A stretch of DNA of 64,000 nt from positions 3,114 through 67,113 of the forward strand of contig JAHDHW010000001.1 of the NCBI GenBank assembly GCA_020631105.1, in the 5' to 3' direction. Below the pieces are notes generated by a model. The model was not told where the DNA came from. It saw only the letters and a program-made list of their open reading frames with translations, and ran no database searches. Source of the DNA: Saprospiraceae bacterium (GTDB taxonomy: Bacteria; Bacteroidota; Bacteroidia; Chitinophagales; Saprospiraceae). Shown here piece by piece: positions 46,657 through 54,997 of the stretch (position 1 is its first letter; each line of letters starts with the position of its first letter). Position numbers and translations under genes: made by a program.

Positions 46657-48189
46657 ATGATCTGGGATGAAATAGTCAAAGCGGCCCTGATAGGTACAGA
46701 TAGATCTAAGCTCCCCCAAGCGGTTCAGGAATCACTCCGTAAAAAAGGGATAGACACTACAAAAGAGCCAACTCAAGTACTCTTGGATGCTGCTGCATTA
46801 TATGCTCATCTTCATAAGTCAGGAAGTTATCCAACACCCTGGAACAAAGCGCTTCCCAAAAAAGCACCAGCTGAATCCGGTTCACCTTGTTCTAAAAAAT
46901 CACGAAGCCATCTTAAACTTATCCTAAAAGGAGAATATCTAGATATCTTACCAGAGTTTATCATGCATTTAGTGGATCATCAGAAGCTATTACCGCTTGA
47001 CCTTTTACCGGACTTATTCGACCAATGTAAAAACAACAGAGAACTTTGGATCACTTTAAAAGATGCAGTCGGCTCCAGAGGACATTGGCTCATTCAACAA
47101 AACGCTGCCTGGAAGGATTTGGCATTTGACCCAACTTTGGTTGACTGGGAAACTGGCACCAGAGACGAACGCATTGCTTTACTTGAGTATCTCCGGGAAA
47201 ATGACCCAGCTAAAAGCCGAGAACTTCTACTTTCAACCTGGAAGCAAGATGATTTAAAAAGCCGAGAAAGGTTTGTAAAAACACTCCGAATCAACACTAC
47301 CGAATACGATGAGGAGTTTCTGGAAGATAAGCTTGATGACCGACGTAAAGAGATTCGGATAGCGGCAGCCTCCGTTCTAACTTTAATCCCAGGCTCAAAA
47401 CGTACGGACCGAATCTTCCAACGTCTAATCAATAGCATGTCTTACCAGGCAAAAGACAATGGCAAAAAAGAAAAACTAAAAATACAGCTCCCCGAAGAAT
47501 TAAGCCCTGAATTAATTCGAGATGGAATCGACCCGGCCAGCAGATGGTTTAAAGGTGGCGTAAAAGCAAGTCGTCTAGGTCAAATGCTTGCGATTGTCCC
47601 TCCCAAAAAATGGGAGGATTATTTTAGTAAAGATGCTCCAGCAGTCCTCAACATGTTCGTCAAAACGGAATGGTCAGAACTACTCCTACAGGCAATTACA
47701 GAAGCAACAATCACTCATAAAGACATGGAATGGGCAGAAGCAATCTTATTATTCTGGCTCGAGAATTTTTCAAAAGCACGTTGGCAATACTTTAACCCAA
47801 TTCAATTGATTGCAAGTATTGACGAAAAAGTATTTAATAAAGTCGCTCTAATTCACATCAAACAAAAAAACGTTTTACTTGATGAAGAATCTCCTTTGTC
47901 TTTATTACTAAGAAGTGTAAATTTACCCTGGCAGGATTTACTTTCTAAATCGTTTATCCAGGCTATGCAAGCGTGGATAGCCGGGGAGACTTCTCATTAC
48001 TGGAGTGGTTGGCACCTAAGGCCAATACTCAAAAAAGCAGCAATCTATACTAACCCAAAATTATTTGACCACTTGGTCAAAGGCTGGTCCTCGCATTCGT
48101 ATGCCTGGAATAGCTGGGAAAAAGAAGTAGAACGCTTTCTATCCATTCTGAAATTCAGGAAAGACATGATTGAAGAATTGGCAAAATAA
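46657..48189 (+). CDS. DUF5691 domain protein (helical repeat)
   Basis: 510 residues, cytoplasmic, mostly helical. Diagnostic pieces are KAALIGTDRSKLP at the N-terminus, LLPLDLLPDLFDQ, GSRGHWLIQQNAAWK, and NDPAKSRELLLSTWKQDDLKSRERF followed by LEDKLDDRRKEIRIAAA, a HEAT-like repeat. This family normally stands beside MoxR and DUF5682 genes, as here. No catalytic residues are recognised; it probably acts as a scaffold or substrate adaptor for the ATPase (inference). First gene of a three-gene operon; TATTTTTG (46623-46630) is a possible -7 element. Confidence 0.9.
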   Translation: MIWDEIVKAALIGTDRSKLPQAVQESLRKKGIDTTKEPTQVLLDAAALYAHLHKSGSYPTPWNKALPKKAPAESGSPCSKKSRSHLKLILKGEYLDILPEFIMHLVDHQKLLPLDLLPDLFDQCKNNRELWITLKDAVGSRGHWLIQQNAAWKDLAFDPTLVDWETGTRDERIALLEYLRENDPAKSRELLLSTWKQDDLKSRERFVKTLRINTTEYDEEFLEDKLDDRRKEIRIAAASVLTLIPGSKRTDRIFQRLINSMSYQAKDNGKKEKLKIQLPEELSPELIRDGIDPASRWFKGGVKASRLGQMLAIVPPKKWEDYFSKDAPAVLNMFVKTEWSELLLQAITEATITHKDMEWAEAILLFWLENFSKARWQYFNPIQLIASIDEKVFNKVALIHIKQKNVLLDEESPLSLLLRSVNLPWQDLLSKSFIQAMQAWIAGETSHYWSGWHLRPILKKAAIYTNPKLFDHLVKGWSSHSYAWNSWEKEVERFLSILKFRKDMIEELAK

Positions 48190-48218
48190 CTAAACTAGCA
48201 GATCGTAAAAATACGCCC

Positions 48219-49313
48219 ATGGCAAAAAAGAAATCCACCAAAGTACTTCGCCCACATGCTGAAGACGCTTATGCAGAAGAACTAAAAAAACTATCCGCGA
48301 TTGATGATCGGCAACGTCCCTCTAACTGGAATTTATCTCCCTGGGCAGTAGTCACCTATTTAATGGGCGGCACTCTGGAAGATGGTACCGTCATTGAACC
48401 AAAGTATTTTGGTAATCGACGACTCATTGAGATTGCCGTTGCCACACTGGTAACAGATCGCGCGCTTCTACTAATAGGTATTCCCGGGACAGCGAAGACC
48501 TGGGTATCCGAACACCTTGCAGCAGCTATATCTGGTGATTCTAAATTATTAGTTCAAGGATCTGCCGGAATGAATGAAGACGCCCTCCGCTACGGTTGGA
48601 ATTACGCACAACTCCTGGCAAAAGGCCCTTCAAAAGATGCAATTGTTGCAAGTCCTGTATTGAATGCTATGCAAGACGGAAAAATAGCCCGCGTTGAAGA
48701 ACTCACACGTATACCTTCTGATGTGCAGGATACACTCATCACTGTACTTTCCGAAAAAGTGCTACCAGTACCAGAATTAAGTTCAGAGATTCAAGCAAAA
48801 CCAGGCTTCAATCTAATTGCAACTGCCAATGATCGCGACAAAGGTGTGAACGAATTGTCCAGTGCCTTACGTCGACGATTCAATACGGTAGTGATGCCGC
48901 TACCGAAAACACTGGACGAAGAAGTAAACATCGTCAAAACCAGAGTAGAAAAAATTGGCAGCACTTTGGATCTTCCAGCCAAAACGGCCTCTGTAAAAGA
49001 AATCCAACGATTGGTTATGATCTTTAGAGAATTACGCAGCGGGGCTACAGCAGATGGACGGACAAAGTTAAAGTCTCCGAGTAGTACATTGAGTACTGCA
49101 GAAGCCATCTCTGTCATTAATAGTGGACAAGCTTTAGCTGCTCACTTCGGTGATGGCACCTTAAAAGCAGATGATCTGGCAGCAGGTATAACTGGAGCCA
49201 TCGTAAAAGATCCAGTCCAGGATAAAATGATCTGGCAAGAGTATCTTGAAACTATTGTGAAGGAAAGAAAAGATTGGAAAGATTTATATCGCGCATGTAA
49301 AGAGATTCTTTAG
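48219..49313 (+). CDS. MoxR-type AAA+ ATPase
   Basis: 364 residues. Walker A is GIPGTAKTW near residue 87. The Walker B region reads ARVEELTRIPSDVQDTLITV near 155, with Glu-Glu where the family usually has Asp-Glu. Sensor 1 is LIATANDRDKG near 200 and the arginine finger RRRFN near 218. MoxR ATPases work as chaperone-like rings, often with VWA-domain proteins. It lies 29 bp after DUF5691 and 30 bp before DUF5682, but no VWA gene is adjacent. Confidence 0.95.
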   Translation: MAKKKSTKVLRPHAEDAYAEELKKLSAIDDRQRPSNWNLSPWAVVTYLMGGTLEDGTVIEPKYFGNRRLIEIAVATLVTDRALLLIGIPGTAKTWVSEHLAAAISGDSKLLVQGSAGMNEDALRYGWNYAQLLAKGPSKDAIVASPVLNAMQDGKIARVEELTRIPSDVQDTLITVLSEKVLPVPELSSEIQAKPGFNLIATANDRDKGVNELSSALRRRFNTVVMPLPKTLDEEVNIVKTRVEKIGSTLDLPAKTASVKEIQRLVMIFRELRSGATADGRTKLKSPSSTLSTAEAISVINSGQALAAHFGDGTLKADDLAAGITGAIVKDPVQDKMIWQEYLETIVKERKDWKDLYRACKEIL

Positions 49314-49343
49314 ATAAACAAAAAGGCGTTTTTTTAATTACTT

Positions 49344-51599
49344 ATGATTTCAGTTTTCGGCATACGACACCATGGTCCGGGCTCAACCAAAAGTCTGTTG
49401 CGAGCACTTGACAAGCTGCAACCAGATCTGGTATTGATAGAAGGTCCCCCTGATGCCGATAAAGAAATTGAATATGTTGCTAACCCAGATCTAAAACCAC
49501 CTGTTGCTTTACTCGTTTACAATCCAAAAGATTTAAGTCAAGCCGCTTATTATCCATTTGCAGCATTTTCTCCTGAATGGCAAGCGATGAAATTCGCCTT
49601 ACAACGGAAACTACCTGTTCGCTTTATGGATCTACCTCAAGCGATGCATTTCGGCTTGAATCAAATGGAGAAGGATAACATACAGCTACCTATTGATCAA
49701 CTCTACCGTAACGAACCCGCCCTTAGCCCGGAGCAAATTGCGATGCGCAAAGACCCTATGGGTTTTGCCGCAAGAGCATCAGGCTATACCGATAGTGAAC
49801 GTTGGTGGGAAATGCTTTTTGAACGAGAAGAAAATACCGATGATATTTTTCCAGCGATTACAGAGCTGATTGAAAATATGCGCGCAGATTTACCTGCCAA
49901 ATCCAAGCGGGAACAGTTACGCGAAGCATATATGCGTAACGTCATCCGAAAAGCAGAAAAAGAAGGTTTCCAAAACATAGCAGTTGTCTGTGGAGCATGG
50001 CATGCTCCCGTCTTACAACATTTGAACCGCTATACCCAAAAGTCAGACAATGCCTTGCTCAAGGGTATTAAAAAAATTAAAACTGCTGCGACCTGGGTCC
50101 CATGGACTTTTAACAGACTCGCTATGCAAAGCGGCTATAACTCGGGCGTCATCTCTCCGGCCTATTATGACTTGTTGTTTAACAACTCCGAAGATTTTGT
50201 CATTCGCTGGATGTCCAAAGTTGCACAGCTCCTGAGAAGTGAAGATCTCGACGCTTCTTCTGCACATGCCATTGAGGCCGTCCGTTTAGCAAATACGCTT
50301 TCGACCATTCGGGGCAATGCAGTTGCTGGCCTGGATGAACTATATGAAGCAGCAATCTCTATATTTTGCGAAGGTCACGATTCTAAGATGAAACTCATCG
50401 AAAAAAAATTAATAGTCGGCGATCGAATTGGAGATGTACCTTCCGTAATTCCAGTCATCCCCTTACAGAAAGATTTAGAAGCAAAGATCAAAACCGCTCG
50501 CCTAAGCAAAGAGTGGAAATCAACGGATGAGGTAATAAAAGAATTAGATTTAAGAAAGGCTTCTAACCTCCTTGCAAGTCACCTTCTACATCGTCTCCAT
50601 ATCCTGGGTATCCCTTGGGGAAGGCAACAGAATGTATCCAAACGCTCAACCGGAAGCTTTAAAGAAATCTGGAAATTAGAATGGCTCCCTGATTTTGCAA
50701 TTAGCATTATTGAAGCGGGAATGTGGGGAAATACTGTGCTCGCTGCAGCGAATAATTATGTGGTGAGTAAGGCCCAGGATGCCAAAACACTTCCAGAACT
50801 TACCGCATTGGTGGGTAACGCACTTAATGCTGACCTCCCTGACGCCGTGCAAGAACTGGTTCATTACCTAAGAGATCGGTCTGCCTTAACAAAAGATGTT
50901 GAACATTTATTACTCGCTATGCCTGCATTAGTCGACGCCGTACGCTATGGTAGCACGCGACAAATAGATATCAGCGCACTCGAAGCGGTTATCGAAAACA
51001 TGGTGCCACGGATTTGCATAGCACTACCCAATGCCTGTGTTTCTGTAGATGAAGCGGCTACGAAAGATTTGTTTGAGTCCATCATTGAAGTCAACAATAA
51101 ACTCAACATTCTAAATAATGAAGACCATTTAAAATCATGGTATCAGGCCCTGGAAAGAATTGTGAGTACCCCAAAAGTCAATGGTCTCCTAAGAGGTAGT
51201 TCAACCCGAATGTTATTCGACAAAGAGTACTTCGACATTATTGATACCGTCACCAAAATGCGATATTCTCTTTCAGCAGCTAACGAGACGATGGATGCAG
51301 CCCGATGGATTGAAGGATTTTTGTATGGTAGTGGTTTATTATTAATCCATCAACCTGATCTATGGAATATTCTGGACGACTGGATTGATGAATTGCCTAT
51401 GGATAACTTTAAAGAACTCTTGCCTATACTTCGACGAACTTTTTCTGCATTCTCCGGACCTGAACGTGCCAAGATGCTAACACTGGCCAAACATGGCCAG
51501 CTCACAGCAAACGAATCGCAAGAGAACCATCACTTCAATGAAGAGCGAGCTGAACTGGTTTTGCCAACGATCAAGTTACTCTTAGGCTTAAAGCATTAA
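49344..51599 (+). CDS. DUF5682 family protein
   Basis: 751 residues, cytoplasmic. The N-terminus holds the family motif GIRHHGPGST (residues 6-15), followed by LVLIEGPPDADKEIE; near residue 216 is VVCGAWHAPVL. The pairing of an early His and this late GxxH motif recalls the TraB/ChaN/EreA-like superfamily of putative esterases or metalloproteases (inference). The remaining ~500 residues are helical. It is the last gene of the DUF5691-MoxR-DUF5682 operon and ends 5 bp from a convergent gene. Confidence 0.9.
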   Translation: MISVFGIRHHGPGSTKSLLRALDKLQPDLVLIEGPPDADKEIEYVANPDLKPPVALLVYNPKDLSQAAYYPFAAFSPEWQAMKFALQRKLPVRFMDLPQAMHFGLNQMEKDNIQLPIDQLYRNEPALSPEQIAMRKDPMGFAARASGYTDSERWWEMLFEREENTDDIFPAITELIENMRADLPAKSKREQLREAYMRNVIRKAEKEGFQNIAVVCGAWHAPVLQHLNRYTQKSDNALLKGIKKIKTAATWVPWTFNRLAMQSGYNSGVISPAYYDLLFNNSEDFVIRWMSKVAQLLRSEDLDASSAHAIEAVRLANTLSTIRGNAVAGLDELYEAAISIFCEGHDSKMKLIEKKLIVGDRIGDVPSVIPVIPLQKDLEAKIKTARLSKEWKSTDEVIKELDLRKASNLLASHLLHRLHILGIPWGRQQNVSKRSTGSFKEIWKLEWLPDFAISIIEAGMWGNTVLAAANNYVVSKAQDAKTLPELTALVGNALNADLPDAVQELVHYLRDRSALTKDVEHLLLAMPALVDAVRYGSTRQIDISALEAVIENMVPRICIALPNACVSVDEAATKDLFESIIEVNNKLNILNNEDHLKSWYQALERIVSTPKVNGLLRGSSTRMLFDKEYFDIIDTVTKMRYSLSAANETMDAARWIEGFLYGSGLLLIHQPDLWNILDDWIDELPMDNFKELLPILRRTFSAFSGPERAKMLTLAKHGQLTANESQENHHFNEERAELVLPTIKLLLGLKH

Positions 51600-51604
51600 G
51601 CGCA

Positions 51605-53191
51605 TTATTTTTTCTTATGGATTTTCTTCAGGCTCTGTTTAGCAACATTTAGCATTCGAAGTGTATTCTTCTTTTTAGAAGTATGCTTCTCCATCTTCTT
51701 CAAAATACTTTTCAAAGTTCGGACTGCATCTACAATGTATGGCCCTTTGTTGAGCATCACACATTCCGCCTGAGCACTAATCGCCGCATCCGAAACTTCC
51801 GCTCGGGTAGCCATTCCTGTTTTAGCAAGGTTTTCTAAAACCTGTGTTGCCCAGATCACCGGAACATGCGCTGCTTCACAAATCCAAAGAATTTGTTCCT
51901 GCACTTCAGAGATTCGTTCAAAACCAATTTCAACAGCAAGGTCTCCTCTTGCGATCATCACTCCGATTCGTTTTCGCTTCATTCCTTCCAGCAGGATAAC
52001 TGGTAGATTTTCGAAAGCTTCCTGGTTTTCAATTTTAAAGACCACACCTACACCTTTTGCACCAAGCTCGTCCAGTCGTTTGTATAATCGCTTGACATCA
52101 GTTGCTGTCCGCACAAAAGAATAGCCAATGATGTCTGCTTCCTGTACTACAAAAGGCAGATTTTGAATATCCGCCTCTGTTAAAGATGGCAAACTCAGCA
52201 GTGTGTCCGGAAGATTGATTCCCTTACGTGCTTTTAATTTATTTTTATGCGCTTTTGTAATAGAGACCGTAAGTTCGTTCTTCTCTTTTTTGATCACCTT
52301 TGATTCGATCATTCCATCATCAAAAAATATACGGTCTCCGATTTTAGCATCATCAATGATTTGTGGTAAAGAGACACCTACCTTTGCCGGTGAGACGAGG
52401 TTTCCTTCTTCATCATATTTAGCACGTTTCCCGTTTGAATTCTTTTTCGTCAGGATTAAATCATCTCCACTTTTCAGCTTAACAAAATCCTTTGGGACAC
52501 CTTTTTTATTTTTAACGGATATATTCTCTGTGCGGATTTTAGGTCCAGAAAGATCCATGTATATCTTGACAGGCATACCGACCACTTCGCTCGCTTTTCG
52601 GAGATTTGCCAACATCGCTTTCCATTGATCAATATCTCCATGACTTAAATTAATCCGGGCGATCTCCATCCCATTGGTAATCAAGTCCTGAAGAAATACA
52701 ACATCTTCAGCGGCATGATCAGGCATAGTTACCATGATTTCTGTTTGATGTCTTTTGCCTTTTGCCTGAAAAAGATCTCTGGCATGACGGCGTAGAAGGG
52801 CTTTACTTTTTTTATAGCCGATGGTCAGGACAGAACTGTCCGCTTCAAAACTTTCTCCATTAAGTAATCTAGTTAGCTTCAATGCATTGGCCACATTACT
52901 AAAAACGTAACCTTCACTGGAACGAAGGGAAGAAATTCCCAGGTCAGAAAGTGCGTCATGTAAGCTCCGAAGATCGTGAGATCTCAACAAGAGGTATCGA
53001 TATAAATTGCGTGCACTATAGCGATATCGCTTATTCGTCTTATTAGCAAGTTTGCTTGCTATGGATTCATTGTCTACTAGTAATTTATAAATCTTCGACA
53101 ATTCGTTTTCTAACTGTTGGTTTTCTGTCAATGTTTTTATGCTTTTTAAATTATGAAGCAAATAAGAACCTTTTAGCCATTCAACGAACAA
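51605..53191 (-). CDS. Divergent pyruvate kinase-like protein with N-terminal extension
   Basis: 528 residues. Residues ~150-480 form a pyruvate kinase barrel: ARINLSHGD, DLSGPKIRTE, a catalytic Lys in VVFKIENQEAFENL, MIARGDLAVEIGFERISE and GMATRAEVSDAAISAQ. The first ~150 residues are a helical domain unlike normal enzymes, and the usual TKIVxTLGP entry is replaced by TEIMVTMPDH. The allosteric C domain is absent; a lysine-rich tail (KKIHKKK) follows. The start must be TTG (53191), as no ATG occurs before residue ~152. It may not be the main glycolytic enzyme. Confidence 0.85.
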   Translation of the reverse strand: MFVEWLKGSYLLHNLKSIKTLTENQQLENELSKIYKLLVDNESIASKLANKTNKRYRYSARNLYRYLLLRSHDLRSLHDALSDLGISSLRSSEGYVFSNVANALKLTRLLNGESFEADSSVLTIGYKKSKALLRRHARDLFQAKGKRHQTEIMVTMPDHAAEDVVFLQDLITNGMEIARINLSHGDIDQWKAMLANLRKASEVVGMPVKIYMDLSGPKIRTENISVKNKKGVPKDFVKLKSGDDLILTKKNSNGKRAKYDEEGNLVSPAKVGVSLPQIIDDAKIGDRIFFDDGMIESKVIKKEKNELTVSITKAHKNKLKARKGINLPDTLLSLPSLTEADIQNLPFVVQEADIIGYSFVRTATDVKRLYKRLDELGAKGVGVVFKIENQEAFENLPVILLEGMKRKRIGVMIARGDLAVEIGFERISEVQEQILWICEAAHVPVIWATQVLENLAKTGMATRAEVSDAAISAQAECVMLNKGPYIVDAVRTLKSILKKMEKHTSKKKNTLRMLNVAKQSLKKIHKKK

Positions 53192-53227
53192 CTATTGTAC
53201 TTAGTTTAGAATGAAGTTGTTTAATTA

Positions 53228-53833
53228 TTATTCAACATTACTGGCTACAAAAGGGATGGCTGACTTATGAGCGACAATCTTCACTGCCCCCGTTTCATCT
53301 TTACGATAACAAAAAGTATATTCTACCTTGGTCTCATCCCCACTTTGATCTGAAAAATAATAATTACCCATTGCCACCGCCATATTACTATCGCTATTTA
53401 AAATTCCGGCATTTTCCCAGCGCACATTTTTCCATTGTTTTAATGCAAATCCGGTATCTTCCGGGTAAGTCTCATTTCCTCCTACGAAGTACGAAAGCGC
53501 ACCATCGAAGGTATTTCTAAATTGTTTCTCTGCAGCAAGGGTTGGTTTAAATAATACCTTCCCCATGTCATAGCCATAAAATTTTTCAATATGCTTTTTT
53601 GCGGCTTCAATGTAGTCTCCATTATTTGCATGAGCTACTCCGATTCCTATTACTCCGACACCCCAGGCTTTTTGAGCTGCAATGACTTCCGCTTCCGTTA
53701 TCTTTTGATTTAACGCTGCTGTTCCCGTACCTGCCGGCTGACATGACTGAAATAACATCAACAAAATGAAAGCTAAAATGAAGAAGAAATAAAAGTTTAG
53801 TCTTACTCGGGCATTTTTCATATTTGTGTACAT
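53228..53833 (-). CDS. Lipoprotein of unknown function, NTF2-like fold suspected
   Basis: 201 residues (ATG at 53833; ATG at 53821 also possible). Lipobox LMLFQSC places the lipidated Cys near residue 30. The body contains AWGVGVIGIGVAHANNGDY and a strand-rich C-terminal half (VEYTFCYRKDETGAVKIVAH) resembling SnoaL/NTF2-type domains. No catalytic motif is evident. Monocistronic, divergent from the suhB-like gene. Confidence 0.7.
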   Translation of the reverse strand: MYTNMKNARVRLNFYFFFILAFILLMLFQSCQPAGTGTAALNQKITEAEVIAAQKAWGVGVIGIGVAHANNGDYIEAAKKHIEKFYGYDMGKVLFKPTLAAEKQFRNTFDGALSYFVGGNETYPEDTGFALKQWKNVRWENAGILNSDSNMAVAMGNYYFSDQSGDETKVEYTFCYRKDETGAVKIVAHKSAIPFVASNVE

Positions 53834-53903
53834 AGTTTTGTGTTTTAATAGTTTTACTTTAATTTAAGATAGTTTTACATTAAACGCATTAGTAGTCAAT
53901 TAG

Positions 53904-53934
53904 TTTGCTTCGAATAGAGTTTTAAATACTTTTG
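53904..53934 (+). promoter_or_regulatory. Promoter of the inositol monophosphatase gene
   Basis: TTTG (53904-53907), exactly 19 bp, then TACTTTTG (53927-53934): a complete match to the Bacteroidota consensus, 38 bp before the start codon. It is the best promoter in the window. Confidence 0.85.
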
Positions 53935-53972
53935 TAAACGATTAATTCTTACAAGTCAAAACAACATCCATC

Positions 53973-54782
53973 ATGGTTATGATTCCGTCAAAATCCTTTT
54001 GTCTTAAAGCCTGTGAAGTGGTAAAATCAACCGGAGCATTTATCCAGAAAGAATTGGGGCAAGTAAATATCGGGGCGATCGAGGTAAAAGCACTCAACAG
54101 CCTGGTTAGCTATGTAGATAAAGAAGCCGAAAAACAATTAGTCGCGGGATTGAGTGGACTACTCCCCGAAGCTGCCTTCCTAACGGAAGAAGAAACAATA
54201 GAACAAAAAGCTGGCGACTATAGATGGATCATCGACCCACTTGATGGCACAACTAACTTCCTCCATCAAATTCCTTTTTTCTGTGTAAGTGTTGGTCTTG
54301 AGCACAAAGGAGAACTAATCATGGGGATTATCTATGAACCTAATCGGCAAGAATGTTTTTATGGCTGGAAAGATGGAGGAGCATATCTTAATGGCACTCC
54401 AATTTCTGTTTCTTCTAACAATCAGCTATCCGAGTCCTTAATCGCTACCGGCTTTCCATATTATGACTATGGCCCGATGAAGGCCTACTTAGGTGCATTG
54501 GAGCATTTTATGCAATCCACCCGTGGCATCCGAAGACTGGGCGCTGCAGCCTTGGACTTAGCTTATGTTGCTTGTGGCCGCTTTGATGCTTTCTACGAAT
54601 ACAGCCTCAATCCCTGGGATGTAGCAGCAGGTGCTTTTCTGGTTAAAGAGGCCGGAGGTCGGGTAACCGACTTCAGCGGCGGTGACGACTTTTTGCATGG
54701 AAAACAATTAATAGCAACGAGTGACGGAATCGCGGAAGCCTTTCAGAAGGTGATCAAAGAAGCGTTCTATCCGTTTAAATAA
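53973..54782 (+). CDS. suhB: Inositol monophosphatase family protein (SuhB-like)
   Basis: 269 residues, the usual length. Metal-binding motifs of the Li+-sensitive phosphatases are present: LTEEETIEQ, WIIDPLDGTTNFLHQIP and NPWDVAAGAFLVKEAGG. It removes phosphate from inositol monophosphate or related sugar phosphates; bacterial SuhB also affects RNA polymerase antitermination. Start at ATG 53973 or 53979. It has its own perfect promoter. Confidence 0.94.
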   Translation: MVMIPSKSFCLKACEVVKSTGAFIQKELGQVNIGAIEVKALNSLVSYVDKEAEKQLVAGLSGLLPEAAFLTEEETIEQKAGDYRWIIDPLDGTTNFLHQIPFFCVSVGLEHKGELIMGIIYEPNRQECFYGWKDGGAYLNGTPISVSSNNQLSESLIATGFPYYDYGPMKAYLGALEHFMQSTRGIRRLGAAALDLAYVACGRFDAFYEYSLNPWDVAAGAFLVKEAGGRVTDFSGGDDFLHGKQLIATSDGIAEAFQKVIKEAFYPFK

Positions 54783-54925
54783 ATCCTTAATTCTGTCTGG
54801 CTTAGTCTAATTAAGTGTATCGTTAATCGAAGAGTGCAAAATATTTAAAGTTTTAAAGTTAGCTTTGAACAGCTATACTGATGAGACTTTGGTTTGAGAA
54901 TAATTTTAACCCAAAATCTATCCGC

Positions 54926-54985
54926 ATACTCTCAAAACGAATAGTTTGGAAAAATAAAAATTCCAATCCACTTCGTTTTGAGTAT
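54926..54985 (+). promoter_or_regulatory. Large leader hairpin before the MacB-type permease gene
   Basis: 54926-54941 pairs with TTCGTTTTGAGTAT (54972-54985) over 14 bp with a one-base bulge; inside it TTGGAA (54946-54951) pairs with TTCCAA (54961-54966). The stem ends 12 bp before the start codon, where it could limit ribosome access. Confidence 0.6.
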
Positions 54986-54997
54986 ATCTGACACCAT

